Notes under the pieces: model-generated
The model's database searches: none
What the model was told of the DNA's origin: nothing
Seen by the model: the letters and a program-made list of their open reading frames with translations, nothing else
Shown here: one piece after another, positions 1-5,097 of the stretch
Numbering within the stretch: position 1 is the first letter of the stretch
Layout: each line of letters begins with the position of its first letter
Program-made: the position numbers and the translations under genes
Source: Candidatus Hermodarchaeota archaeon
GTDB lineage: Archaea > Asgardarchaeota > Hermodarchaeia > Hermodarchaeales > Hermodarchaeaceae
Assembly: GCA_016840185.1 (NCBI GenBank)
Contig: JAEOSV010000276.1
Coordinates: 1 to 5,097, forward strand
DNA length: 5,097 nucleotides
Direction: 5' to 3'

Positions 1-2
1 AT

Positions 3-1310
3 TCACTCCTTGAGGAATTTCTTAAGGTCCACTTTTGGAAAACTAGCCTTGGCGAAGGTTTTCCCTTCAGCCTTTAATGGGTGGGTGAGATCAAACCCGA
101 TTTTGGTAGTAAGATGAGTCCCTGGTTCAGAACTGGGGTCCAGGCTGCTTCCTCGCTCTTTGTCCTTCAATATCATGTCCACATCTCCTTGAAATCGGGT
201 TGCCATGGCCCATTCGACGTCAATAGGATCATAGATATCGATGTCTTTGTCAACAACGAAGACATGCTTACAACTCCGGTGACCTTCGAAGGCTCCTTCT
301 AGGGCGAGTTTGCCATCTTCCTCACGCTGCTTATCAATTTGAACAATGGCATGTAACCAGCTACAGCCACCAGGATTCACGTTAACGTCCAGGCAGCGAA
401 CCCCCTTCTCGTTGATTTTCCGGAATATGGTGGGTTCACGAGGCATACCCATGAGGACCTTGTGTTCAAAGGCACCAGGAAGGAGCGCTTGCCAGATGGC
501 GTCTTTTTGATGAGTAATGCAAGTGACCTCAAGTATGGGTTCGTTGCGAATCACATCGTAGGTCTGCGTAAGATCGATGAAGGGTCCCTCATCGTGGCGT
601 TTATCACGATAGACTTTTCCTTCGATGACCCACTCGCAATCAGCGGGAATGAGTAGGTCCGAGGTTTTTGCTTTGGTGACACGAATGGGTTCCAGAGCGT
701 TTGCGATTTCGAGTTCATTAATACCAATTTCTACACTGGTAGCTGCCGCAACAAGAATATTCGGTGTATTGCCGATGCAGAACGCAACATCTACTTCACC
801 GAGATCTTCCAGGAAGCTGTGAAAATTCCGTTTTGCCACCACACGGGTGCTCATCATGTCTCTTTTGATTTGCATTGCCCGATGAAAGTCAAGGTTTTGT
901 CCATATTTGGGATGCCCGGCTACGACAACCGCTGAGGAGATATAGGGTCCGCCATCACGTTCGTTATGGAAGAGGATAGGAATTGTATCGAGGTCAACTT
1001 CTGTGTCAACGACTTCCTGGCATGGTGCATCTTGAATTTGTTCAGGAACGGAGCGATCCTCAATAGCCTTACTTAGTGTTGGAATGATTTCGCTTGTAGT
1101 GATTCCGAGGTAACTGGCAACACTTTCTTTGCTACAGAAGAGGTTGCCCATAATCCGATAGTCGGAATCACTTACATTTTCAAAGAGAACCGGTTTGGGT
1201 TCCACCGCTTTCAGGATGCCTGCAGCCTCTAAACGTTTAGAGACTGGTTTCGTAATTTTAAGAAGAGAACCTGTTTTTTCTAATTTAGTCAGGTGTTTTC
1301 GTAAACCCAT
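3..1310 (-). CDS. UbiD-family decarboxylase, probable anhydromevalonate phosphate decarboxylase
   Basis: Complete protein of 435 residues, within the usual UbiD range. UbiD enzymes decarboxylate unsaturated acids using prenylated FMN made by a UbiX partner, which is not in this window. Visible family features (numbered from the chosen ATG) are a QNLDFHRAMQIKRD stretch near 138-151, where R144 is the likely counterpart of the conserved cofactor-side arginine; the IPADCEWVIEG segment near 221-231, with two glutamates (E226, E230) where UbiD proteins carry catalytic acids; and HDEGPF near 239-244, matching the conserved EGPF motif. The exact catalytic assignment needs an alignment. The start is ATG at 1310 because GAGGTGA lies 5 bases upstream; a GTG at 1319 is part of that ribosome site. 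It follows mvk by 20 bases and is probably cotranscribed. In the archaeal mevalonate pathway (described in Aeropyrum) a UbiD homologue decarboxylates trans-anhydromevalonate 5-phosphate to isopentenyl phosphate. Family membership is firm; the substrate is inferred from the neighbour. Confidence 0.9.
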   Translation of the reverse strand: MGLRKHLTKLEKTGSLLKITKPVSKRLEAAGILKAVEPKPVLFENVSDSDYRIMGNLFCSKESVASYLGITTSEIIPTLSKAIEDRSVPEQIQDAPCQEVVDTEVDLDTIPILFHNERDGGPYISSAVVVAGHPKYGQNLDFHRAMQIKRDMMSTRVVAKRNFHSFLEDLGEVDVAFCIGNTPNILVAAATSVEIGINELEIANALEPIRVTKAKTSDLLIPADCEWVIEGKVYRDKRHDEGPFIDLTQTYDVIRNEPILEVTCITHQKDAIWQALLPGAFEHKVLMGMPREPTIFRKINEKGVRCLDVNVNPGGCSWLHAIVQIDKQREEDGKLALEGAFEGHRSCKHVFVVDKDIDIYDPIDVEWAMATRFQGDVDMILKDKERGSSLDPSSEPGTHLTTKIGFDLTHPLKAEGKTFAKASFPKVDLKKFLKE

Positions 1311-1315
1311 TTGAT

Positions 1316-1322
1316 TCACCTC
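1316..1322 (-). promoter_or_regulatory. Shine-Dalgarno site of the UbiD-family gene
   Basis: The minus strand reads GAGGTGA here, a long match to the anti-Shine-Dalgarno complement, with 5 bases before ATG at 1310. It overlaps the in-frame GTG at 1319, so that GTG is unlikely to be the start. The site lies just after the TAA stop of mvk, consistent with translation of the second gene of one transcript. Confidence 0.75.
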
Positions 1323-1330
1323 AATGATCC

Positions 1331-2269
1331 TTACACCCCAATCCTGTACCGCCAGGCGGAAAAGCCACGTTGTTTTACTGCGCCGAAGACGTTATTTTGC
1401 ATTTCCCGACCGGGTGTTAATGCAACCATGTTTCCACCACGTCCTGTGCCCGTAAGTTTAGCTCCCCAAGCCCCGGCTTGACGTGATACACCAACTAGCT
1501 CTTCTAATTCTACACATGAAACATCAATTTCGATGAGAAGGTTATGGTTTTGATTCATCAGAAGCCCAATGAGCTGGAGGTCATGGTCAGCAAAGCCCTG
1601 ACGGGCAGTATTTACGATTTCGAGATAATCTTCAGTAATCTGATCGAACCATTTTGTTTTTTCATCCTTCATGCGACGAACGTCGGCGACGACTTCTTTT
1701 GTGCTTGCTGTGATTCCTGTGCTGGCAATCACAATATCGGTGGGCTCTTTCATCTTGATAGTTTCAATGGTGGGTGGTCCACCTGATAAATCACGTTTGT
1801 AAAAGACAATTCCACCATAAGTTGCGGCTGTATTGTCAATCCCACTGGGAGTCCCGTGATATCCTTTTTCGCCTTCGAAGGCACATGCGTTGACTTTTTC
1901 ATCCGTCCATCCAAGTCGAAATTCATCGCTTAGTGCCCGTGCAATGGCTGTGCAGCTCGCTGCACTAGCCCCGATTCCACTCGCACAAACTAGTTTTCCA
2001 TCTAAGGTTATAGTTATCCCTTCTTCACTGAGATCCAGTTCGGCAAATCGCAGGATGTTTTCGATTGAAGCTTTTTGTTCATCGAGCTTCTTTTTCTTGT
2101 ACCCTGGAACAGCGGGTCGGTTGTCTGTTAGTTTCCAGCCAGGATCAGATTTTCTACGCACAATGGCAGTGGTGGTGGATCCTACTGCTGCAGCGATTGC
2201 TGGAAAGCCATAAACGACAAAGTGTTCACCAAAAAGAATGGTTTTTCCATAGCCTGAGCCTTTACCCAA
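1331..2269 (-). CDS. mvk: Mevalonate kinase (GHMP kinase family)
   Basis: Phosphorylates mevalonate to 5-phosphomevalonate with ATP, an early step toward archaeal isoprenoid lipids. GHMP motifs appear in order (numbered from the TTG start): GYGKTILFGEHFVVYG near 6-21, the ATP loop ASGIGASAAS near 96-105, HGTPSGIDNTAATYGG near 138-153 with the likely catalytic aspartate D145, and GAKLTGTGRGG near 269-279. The usual forms of the second and fourth motifs are GLGSSAA and GAGGGG, so this is a somewhat divergent member. Length from TTG is 312 residues, normal for archaeal enzymes. The TTG is preferred because GGAGGT sits 7 bases upstream and the kinase fold begins immediately after. An ATG at 2323 would add 18 residues (330 total) but has no visible ribosome site. 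It lies downstream of S2 and directly upstream of the UbiD-family gene. A closely related GHMP kinase with another substrate is possible but less likely. Confidence 0.88.
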   Translation of the reverse strand: MGKGSGYGKTILFGEHFVVYGFPAIAAAVGSTTTAIVRRKSDPGWKLTDNRPAVPGYKKKKLDEQKASIENILRFAELDLSEEGITITLDGKLVCASGIGASAASCTAIARALSDEFRLGWTDEKVNACAFEGEKGYHGTPSGIDNTAATYGGIVFYKRDLSGGPPTIETIKMKEPTDIVIASTGITASTKEVVADVRRMKDEKTKWFDQITEDYLEIVNTARQGFADHDLQLIGLLMNQNHNLLIEIDVSCVELEELVGVSRQAGAWGAKLTGTGRGGNMVALTPGREMQNNVFGAVKQRGFSAWRYRIGV

Positions 2270-2404
2270 AGTTGTGACCTCCAGACAGTTGGTGTCTCGG
2301 AAAGAATGAGGCTGATACCTCATTTGGTTGGGGGTGTTATGAGTCGATTCGGAGCTGTGCGCTTAAGAGCCTTTCCATGGCTCTATGAAAAGTTTTGTCC
2401 AGAG
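2270..2404 (-). other. Leader region between S2 and mvk
   Basis: This is the only sizeable non-coding gap in the block (135 bases, or 81 if mvk starts at the ATG at 2323). On the minus strand it holds a weak A/T-rich TTTTCATA at 2391-2384 that could be a poor TATA-like element, and a 6-bp inverted repeat (AGAGCC, 7-base loop, GGCTCT) at 2366-2384. There is no clear poly-T terminator and no convincing BRE/TATA pair. A separate promoter for mvk-ubiD is possible but the sequence does not show it clearly. Confidence 0.35.
2277..2282 (-). promoter_or_regulatory. Shine-Dalgarno site deciding the mvk start
   Basis: The minus strand reads GGAGGT, a perfect core match, followed by a 7-base spacer to TTG at 2269-2267. 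The upstream ATG at 2323 is preceded by a C-rich stretch without any such match. This is the main reason to prefer the TTG start. If the ATG were used, this motif would merely encode part of a short N-terminal extension. Confidence 0.6.
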
Positions 2405-3019
2405 TTAAGCCTCGGTGCGTCGCAGAGTGGCTTCGAAGTCTTCAACTTTGAAAGGAAATTCAGCATCTGGTGTTAGTTGTCCACGTTCACGAAGAACCTG
2501 ACGTGAAAGAAGCCAATACGTGAGAGAGAGGGATTTTCGACCCTTATTGTTACAAGGAATGGCTAGATCGATATACTGGAGAGAGTTATCGGTATCAACA
2601 AGAGCAACCACGGGAACACGAATCTTTGCGCCTTCACGAACTGCCTGAGCGTCTGCCCGAGGATCCGTGATGAAAACAAGAGAAGGTTCTGTGTATTGGG
2701 GTAAGCGTGGATTGGTAAACGTGCCAGGGATGAACCGACCAGCGAGAGGAGTTGCTCCAATGACGGTGCAAAAGGTGTTAATGGGCTTTTGTGCATATTG
2801 ACGAGCACCCACAACAGCTACTGAAGCGGGTTCAACCCGTGAAAGCATTCGCGCGGCGACGCGGACACGTTCATCAAATTTCCGAATATCAAGAACGTAT
2901 AGCCCATCTTGGCGTACACGATAGATGTAGGGTTCCATGGTAACTGTTTTGACTTGCGTTCCAATGTGAATACCAGCCGCAAGGTATTGGTCAAGTGCAA
3001 CAAGAAGATCTTCAGTCAT
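2405..3019 (-). CDS. rps2: 30S ribosomal protein S2 (uS2)
   Basis: Small-subunit ribosomal protein of 204 residues, the usual archaeal length and lacking the coiled-coil insertion of bacterial S2. Diagnostic stretches are GIHIGTQVKT at 16-25, PYIYRVRQDGLYVLDIRK at 30-47, GRFIPGTFTNP at 94-104, FITDPRADAQAVREG at 116-130, VPVVALVDTDN at 135-145, and IPCNNKGRKSLSLTYWLL near 154-171. The ATG starts 2 bases after the TAA of rpoN, implying translational coupling; only a poor GGAG-like match lies upstream. In many archaea rpoK and enolase sit between rpoN and this gene, but here they are absent. Identification is secure. Confidence 0.97.
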   Translation of the reverse strand: MTEDLLVALDQYLAAGIHIGTQVKTVTMEPYIYRVRQDGLYVLDIRKFDERVRVAARMLSRVEPASVAVVGARQYAQKPINTFCTVIGATPLAGRFIPGTFTNPRLPQYTEPSLVFITDPRADAQAVREGAKIRVPVVALVDTDNSLQYIDLAIPCNNKGRKSLSLTYWLLSRQVLRERGQLTPDAEFPFKVEDFEATLRRTEA

Positions 3020-3021
3020 GG

Positions 3022-3222
3022 TTATGTTCGCTCCGCAAATTCAAGGACTGCGTCAATGATGTCAACGTGGCTCAGAAGCATTCTTCGGCAGCAATAGCGT
3101 TTCAGTCCCATTGCATCTAATACTGCAGTGGGATCTTCCCCTTGACGCACACGGCGACTGTATTCTTCCCATTTATCTGCAACAAGCCGACCACAAGTAA
3201 AACAGCGTACTGGAATAATCAT
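3022..3222 (-). CDS. rpoN: DNA-directed RNA polymerase subunit N (Rpb10 homologue)
   Basis: Small zinc-binding subunit (66 residues) that, with D, L and P, forms the assembly platform of archaeal RNA polymerase. It is homologous to eukaryotic Rpb10 and unrelated to bacterial sigma-54, which shares the symbol. The zinc site is visible as CFTCG (C7, C10) and adjacent cysteines CCRR (C44, C45). The opening [11 protein letters not shown], the [14 protein letters not shown] stretch at 35-48, and the SHVDIID segment near 51-57 are hallmark sequences. The start is fixed by a strong Shine-Dalgarno 8 bases upstream. It lies 14 bases after S9 and 2 bases before S2. Its partner subunit D is encoded at the head of the same gene cluster. 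Confidence 0.97.
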   Translation of the reverse strand: MIIPVRCFTCGRLVADKWEEYSRRVRQGEDPTAVLDAMGLKRYCCRRMLLSHVDIIDAVLEFAERT

Positions 3223-3230
3223 GAATCTCT

Positions 3231-3237
3231 TCTCCTC
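3231..3237 (-). promoter_or_regulatory. Shine-Dalgarno site of rpoN
   Basis: The minus strand reads GAGGAGA with an 8-base spacer to the ATG at 3222. It overlaps the last base of the S9 stop codon (TAG), so S9 termination and rpoN initiation are probably coupled. Confidence 0.7.
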
Positions 3238-3638
3238 TAACGATAACTTTTCTGCTTCTTCGCCCTCGCTCCGGGACCACCAAATTTCTTCTTTTCCTTT
3301 CGACGTGAATCGCCTGCCATAAGCGTTCGATCATAATCAACAAATTGCTTACGGAGATCCGCATTCTTAGTGAAATCGACAAGCCCACGAGCAATGGCAA
3401 TACGAGAGGCTTGTGCCTGCCCCATTGGGCCCCCACCACGTACATTGACACGAATATCAAGTTTGGAAGTAATGTCCTCTCCGGCAATCATGAGGGGTTC
3501 TTCGATAATTTGCCGGGCCATAAGGGGAGTGAAATTATCTAACGGGGTTTTATTAATTTGGATTCGTCCTGAGCCTTCTCGTACCGTGGCACGGGCAATG
3601 GCCGTTTTCCGTTTTCCTGAACTGACTGTAATTTTCAT
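3237..3638 (-). CDS. rps9: 30S ribosomal protein S9 (uS9)
   Basis: Small-subunit protein of 133 residues whose basic C-terminal tail reaches the P-site tRNA. Recognisable parts are [13 protein letters not shown] near 7-19, [20 protein letters not shown] near 67-86, and the terminal segment [18 protein letters not shown] followed by [15 protein letters not shown] ending at 133; the -KSYR end is typical of archaeal S9. I chose the ATG at 3638 rather than the in-frame ATG at 3653: it overlaps the L13 stop as ATGA (4 bases), AAGGA lies 6 bases upstream, and the resulting length fits the family. The first ATG would add only MEGIS, encoded by the ribosome site itself. Confidence 0.96.
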   Translation of the reverse strand: MKITVSSGKRKTAIARATVREGSGRIQINKTPLDNFTPLMARQIIEEPLMIAGEDITSKLDIRVNVRGGGPMGQAQASRIAIARGLVDFTKNADLRKQFVDYDRTLMAGDSRRKEKKKFGGPGARAKKQKSYR

Positions 3639-4126
3639 GCTAATTCCTTCCATCCGAGTTCTCGTGCAATTTCACCCAAGTATATTGTGCGACGTCCCGT
3701 TCGCTCAAATTCTGAAACGTCGAGATGGCGTTTTGTTTTAAGACCATCAGGGGTTCCTGTATACACACGAAGTCGTTTCATGGCTTTTCGTCCCCGGTCC
3801 TTTTTCCACGGAACCATGCCACGGATAATTCGTCGTAACATTCGATCCGGTTGGCGAGGATGTAGAGGTCCTTTCCAGGGAGCGGTTCGGGTGCGCAATC
3901 CTAAGCGTTCCTTATACTGTAGGATGAGACTCGATCGATCTCCTGACAGGACTGCTTTTTCGGCGTTGATTACGACGACATGTTCGCCTTGTAGGAGTTG
4001 TTTTGCAACAACCGTGGCTAAGCGTCCTGCAACGGTATTGTCAGCATCAACTAGGAGGGGTTCGACAGGAGCCTGTTCATCAGGCGTTGATGATTGTTTG
4101 GATTGTTTAGCCAATGTTTTTTCCAT
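3635..4126 (-). CDS. rpl13: 50S ribosomal protein L13 (uL13)
   Basis: Large-subunit protein of 163 residues. The L13 fold starts at LLVDADNTVAGRLATVVAKQ (24-43) and continues through VVVINAEKAVLSGDR (50-64), KGPLHPRQPDRMLRRIIRGM (85-104), PWKKDRGRKAMKRLRVYTG (106-124) and the terminal LGEIARELGW (150-159). The first roughly 23 residues are a polar, Lys/Ser/Gln-rich extension not needed for the fold. Start choice: ATG at 4126 lies 2 bases after the L18e stop (TAG); an in-frame ATG at 4195 would add 23 residues overlapping the L18e coding region and is less plausible. The stop overlaps the S9 start as ATGA. The L18e-L13-S9 order is conserved in archaea. Confidence 0.95.
   Translation of the reverse strand: MEKTLAKQSKQSSTPDEQAPVEPLLVDADNTVAGRLATVVAKQLLQGEHVVVINAEKAVLSGDRSSLILQYKERLGLRTRTAPWKGPLHPRQPDRMLRRIIRGMVPWKKDRGRKAMKRLRVYTGTPDGLKTKRHLDVSEFERTGRRTIYLGEIARELGWKELA
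3645..3651 (-). promoter_or_regulatory. Probable Shine-Dalgarno site of S9
   Basis: The minus strand reads GGAAGGA with a 6-base spacer to ATG at 3638. The match is partial but well spaced. It lies inside the 3' end of the L13 gene and just after the alternative ATG at 3653, which it argues against. Confidence 0.5.
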
Positions 4127-4128
4127 CC

Positions 4129-4488
4129 CTAGCTGATGATTCGGGCGTTCTTCCCGGTGGGGTTCTTCTTCATGAATTCTTCGAGGGTTAGACATTGACC
4201 GCCTTTGCCTTCAATTTTAGCTCGAGCTTGTGCGGAAAATGAAACGGCGGCAACGTCAAATTTATCATTAATTATCCCATCGCCGAGAACCTTTCCTGGC
4301 ACGACCATGACACGTCCTCGCGTGTGATGGTGTTGTAAATCGCTAACATTGACTGTGACACGTGTCTTTCGAGCTGACTGCAAATCATTGTACAGGGTTC
4401 GCCAAATTCGACCACCAGGGTTTCGTGATTGGCGTTTCAATTTAATGATAAGCCGTTGTCGGGTTTCATCGGGAGTTTTTGATTTCAC
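4129..4488 (-). CDS. rpl18e: 50S ribosomal protein L18e (eL18)
   Basis: Archaeal/eukaryotic large-subunit protein with no bacterial counterpart, 119 residues as is usual for archaea. Visible features are an N-terminal basic segment (RQRLIIKLKRQSR near 10-22), WRTLYNDLQSARKTRVTVNV near 29-48, VVPGKVLGDGII near 62-73, and the C-terminal GKNARIIS, which matches the typical end of the family. The start is GTG at 4488, since the in-frame ATG at 4500 is followed at once by TGA. No good Shine-Dalgarno is visible, so initiation may depend on coupling with the rpoD stop 12 bases upstream. The gene directly follows rpoD and precedes L13 by 2 bases. Confidence 0.94.
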   Translation of the reverse strand: MKSKTPDETRQRLIIKLKRQSRNPGGRIWRTLYNDLQSARKTRVTVNVSDLQHHHTRGRVMVVPGKVLGDGIINDKFDVAAVSFSAQARAKIEGKGGQCLTLEEFMKKNPTGKNARIIS

Positions 4489-4500
4489 TTTGAATCACAT

Positions 4501-5097
4501 TCACTTGGATTTGGTGGATTTCTTTTTTGCAGTCGACTTCTTTGTCGTCGTCTTCTTAGCTGTCGGTTTCTTCTTGGCTTTGGGTTTTGTAGCCGGCTTT
4601 TTCTTAGCCTTGGGTTTGGCTGTAGCAGGTTTTTTCTTAGCCTTTACTTTGGGTTTTGTAGCCGGCTTTTTCTTAGCCTTGGGCTTAACCGCAGGCTTGG
4701 GGGCACGACCAGGAAGCAGGGAAATGAGGTCTTCGTACTTCTTTCGAAATACATCCAAGCCCTTCTCGAAGATTTGCTCTGGTGGAGCAGCTCCAGTAGA
4801 TTCGATTGTAACGATGAAGCTGTTTTCATCATAGGTTACTTTGATTGCCTGTACATCACAGGTTTCTACACACATGTTGCACATAGTGCAACCAATTTCA
4901 TTGACTACCACGGCTTTGTTGTTTTGCATTTCGAAAACTCGCCGAAAACAGGCGGAAACGCATTCTTTGCATCCATCACATTTCTTAGCATCAACTTCAA
5001 CGTGAGGAATCATTCTGTAAGCCATGGTTGAAACGGGCTGCCACTTTGCATGATCCTGCCCAATTCCTAATCGGGCGTAGGCTTCAACGACGATTCG
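4501..5097 (-). CDS. rpoD: DNA-directed RNA polymerase subunit D, C-terminal part, with ferredoxin domain and Lys-rich tail (5' end outside window)
   Basis: Homologue of eukaryotic Rpb3 and part of bacterial alpha; with L, N and P it nucleates RNA polymerase assembly. Only the last 198 residues are present: the frame is open to position 5097. Upstream of the internal ATG at 5025 it encodes VVEAYARLGIGQDHAKWQPVS, typical of the D dimerisation domain, so the protein does not begin at 5025. Numbered from that internal Met, a ferredoxin domain follows with two complete cysteine sets (C16, C19, C22, C26 and C46, C49, C52, C56), predicting two [4Fe-4S] clusters. Then comes DENSFIVTIESTGAAPPEQI (66-85) and the usual C-terminal helix to about 104. 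The last 70 residues (105-174) are an unusual tail with 31 Lys, many Ala/Pro/Thr and no acidic residues, without frame break. L18e starts 12 bases later, the normal archaeal neighbour of rpoD. This is not archaeal sigma; archaea use the symbol rpoD for subunit D. Confidence 0.93.
   Translation of the reverse strand, partial: RIVVEAYARLGIGQDHAKWQPVSTMAYRMIPHVEVDAKKCDGCKECVSACFRRVFEMQNNKAVVVNEIGCTMCNMCVETCDVQAIKVTYDENSFIVTIESTGAAPPEQIFEKGLDVFRKKYEDLISLLPGRAPKPAVKPKAKKKPATKPKVKAKKKPATAKPKAKKKPATKPKAKKKPTAKKTTTKKSTAKKKSTKSK
4578..4683. repeat. 37-bp perfect direct repeat within the rpoD tail
   Basis: Positions 4578-4614 and 4647-4683 are identical over 37 bases, offset by 69 bases (23 codons). 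A degenerate related stretch lies between them. The copies encode part of a 13-residue unit, KPKAKKKPATKPK, present exactly twice at residues 114-126 and 137-149 counted from the internal Met at 5025. The pattern indicates tandem duplication by slippage or unequal crossing-over within the coding sequence, and the frame is kept. Confidence 0.9.

Noticed and set aside
1890..2213. 107-residue plus-strand ORF antisense to mvk
   Set aside because: Low-complexity Ser-rich translation opposite a well-supported kinase gene; a shadow ORF.
2366..2384. Inverted repeat AGAGCC/GGCTCT after S2 as a terminator
   Set aside because: The stem is only 6 bp and is not followed by a poly-T run on the minus strand; archaeal termination relies mainly on T-rich stretches, which are absent here.
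2384..2391. TTTTCATA as an mvk promoter
   Set aside because: The match to an archaeal TATA box is poor and no purine-rich BRE is evident upstream, so it is only mentioned as a weak possibility in the leader region.
3687..4136. 149-residue plus-strand ORF
   Set aside because: It lies fully antisense to L13 and is Arg/Ser-rich, as expected for the complement of a basic ribosomal gene. No recognisable domain was seen.
4127..4195. Upstream ATG for L13 at 4195
   Set aside because: It would overlap the L18e coding region by 67 bases and add 23 residues that look like a frame shadow; the ATG at 4126 lies 2 bases after the L18e stop.
4578..4683. CRISPR-like repeat
   Set aside because: There are only two exact copies, the spacing and sequence are codon-phased, and the region is an open reading frame encoding a repetitive basic tail.
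4349..4834. 161-residue plus-strand ORF rich in Phe, Val, Leu and Ala
   Set aside because: It is the antisense of the Lys-rich RpoD tail and of L18e; its hydrophobic composition is simply the complement of Lys codons. Both sense genes are securely identified.

Overview
The window is an archaeal information-processing operon that runs into isoprenoid (lipid precursor) genes, all on the minus strand. It reads from position 5097 down to position 3 in this order: RNA polymerase subunit D (rpoD, 5' end cut by the window edge), ribosomal proteins L18e, L13 and S9, RNA polymerase subunit N (rpoN), ribosomal protein S2, mevalonate kinase, and a UbiD-family decarboxylase. L18e, RpoN and a ferredoxin-bearing RpoD show that the host is an archaeon. 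The order rpoD-L18e-L13-S9-rpoN-...-S2-mvk is a known archaeal conserved block. I cannot name the phylum from this sequence alone. The UbiD-type route next to mvk argues against haloarchaea, Thermoplasmata and Sulfolobales, which finish the mevalonate pathway differently.

Gene packing is tight. Gaps are 12, 2, -4, 14 and 2 bases from rpoD through S2, and about 20 bases between mvk and the decarboxylase. The only sizeable gap, 135 bases if mvk uses its TTG start, lies between S2 and mvk. No stretch over 300 bases lacks a gene. Several starts are settled by Shine-Dalgarno sequences: UbiD (ATG at 1310), mvk (probably TTG at 2269), rpoN and S9.

The most unusual feature is at the right-hand end. 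What looks at first like a stand-alone 174-residue ferredoxin is the C-terminal part of RpoD. The frame stays open to the window edge with RpoD-like sequence. The iron-sulfur domain has all eight cysteines for two [4Fe-4S] clusters. After the normal C-terminal helix the protein continues for about 70 residues of lysine-rich, histone-H1-like repeats (31 Lys, no acidic residues), encoded partly by a 37-bp perfect direct repeat. A basic tail on the assembly platform of RNA polymerase is not a usual part of RpoD as I know it. Its position recalls the tethered, DNA-binding alpha C-terminal domain of bacterial RNA polymerase.

At the left-hand end, mevalonate kinase followed directly by a UbiD-family enzyme fits the archaeal mevalonate pathway through trans-anhydromevalonate 5-phosphate. 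The decarboxylase is therefore best read as an anhydromevalonate phosphate decarboxylase candidate rather than a ubiquinone enzyme. The usual companions rpoK and enolase are missing between rpoN and S2.
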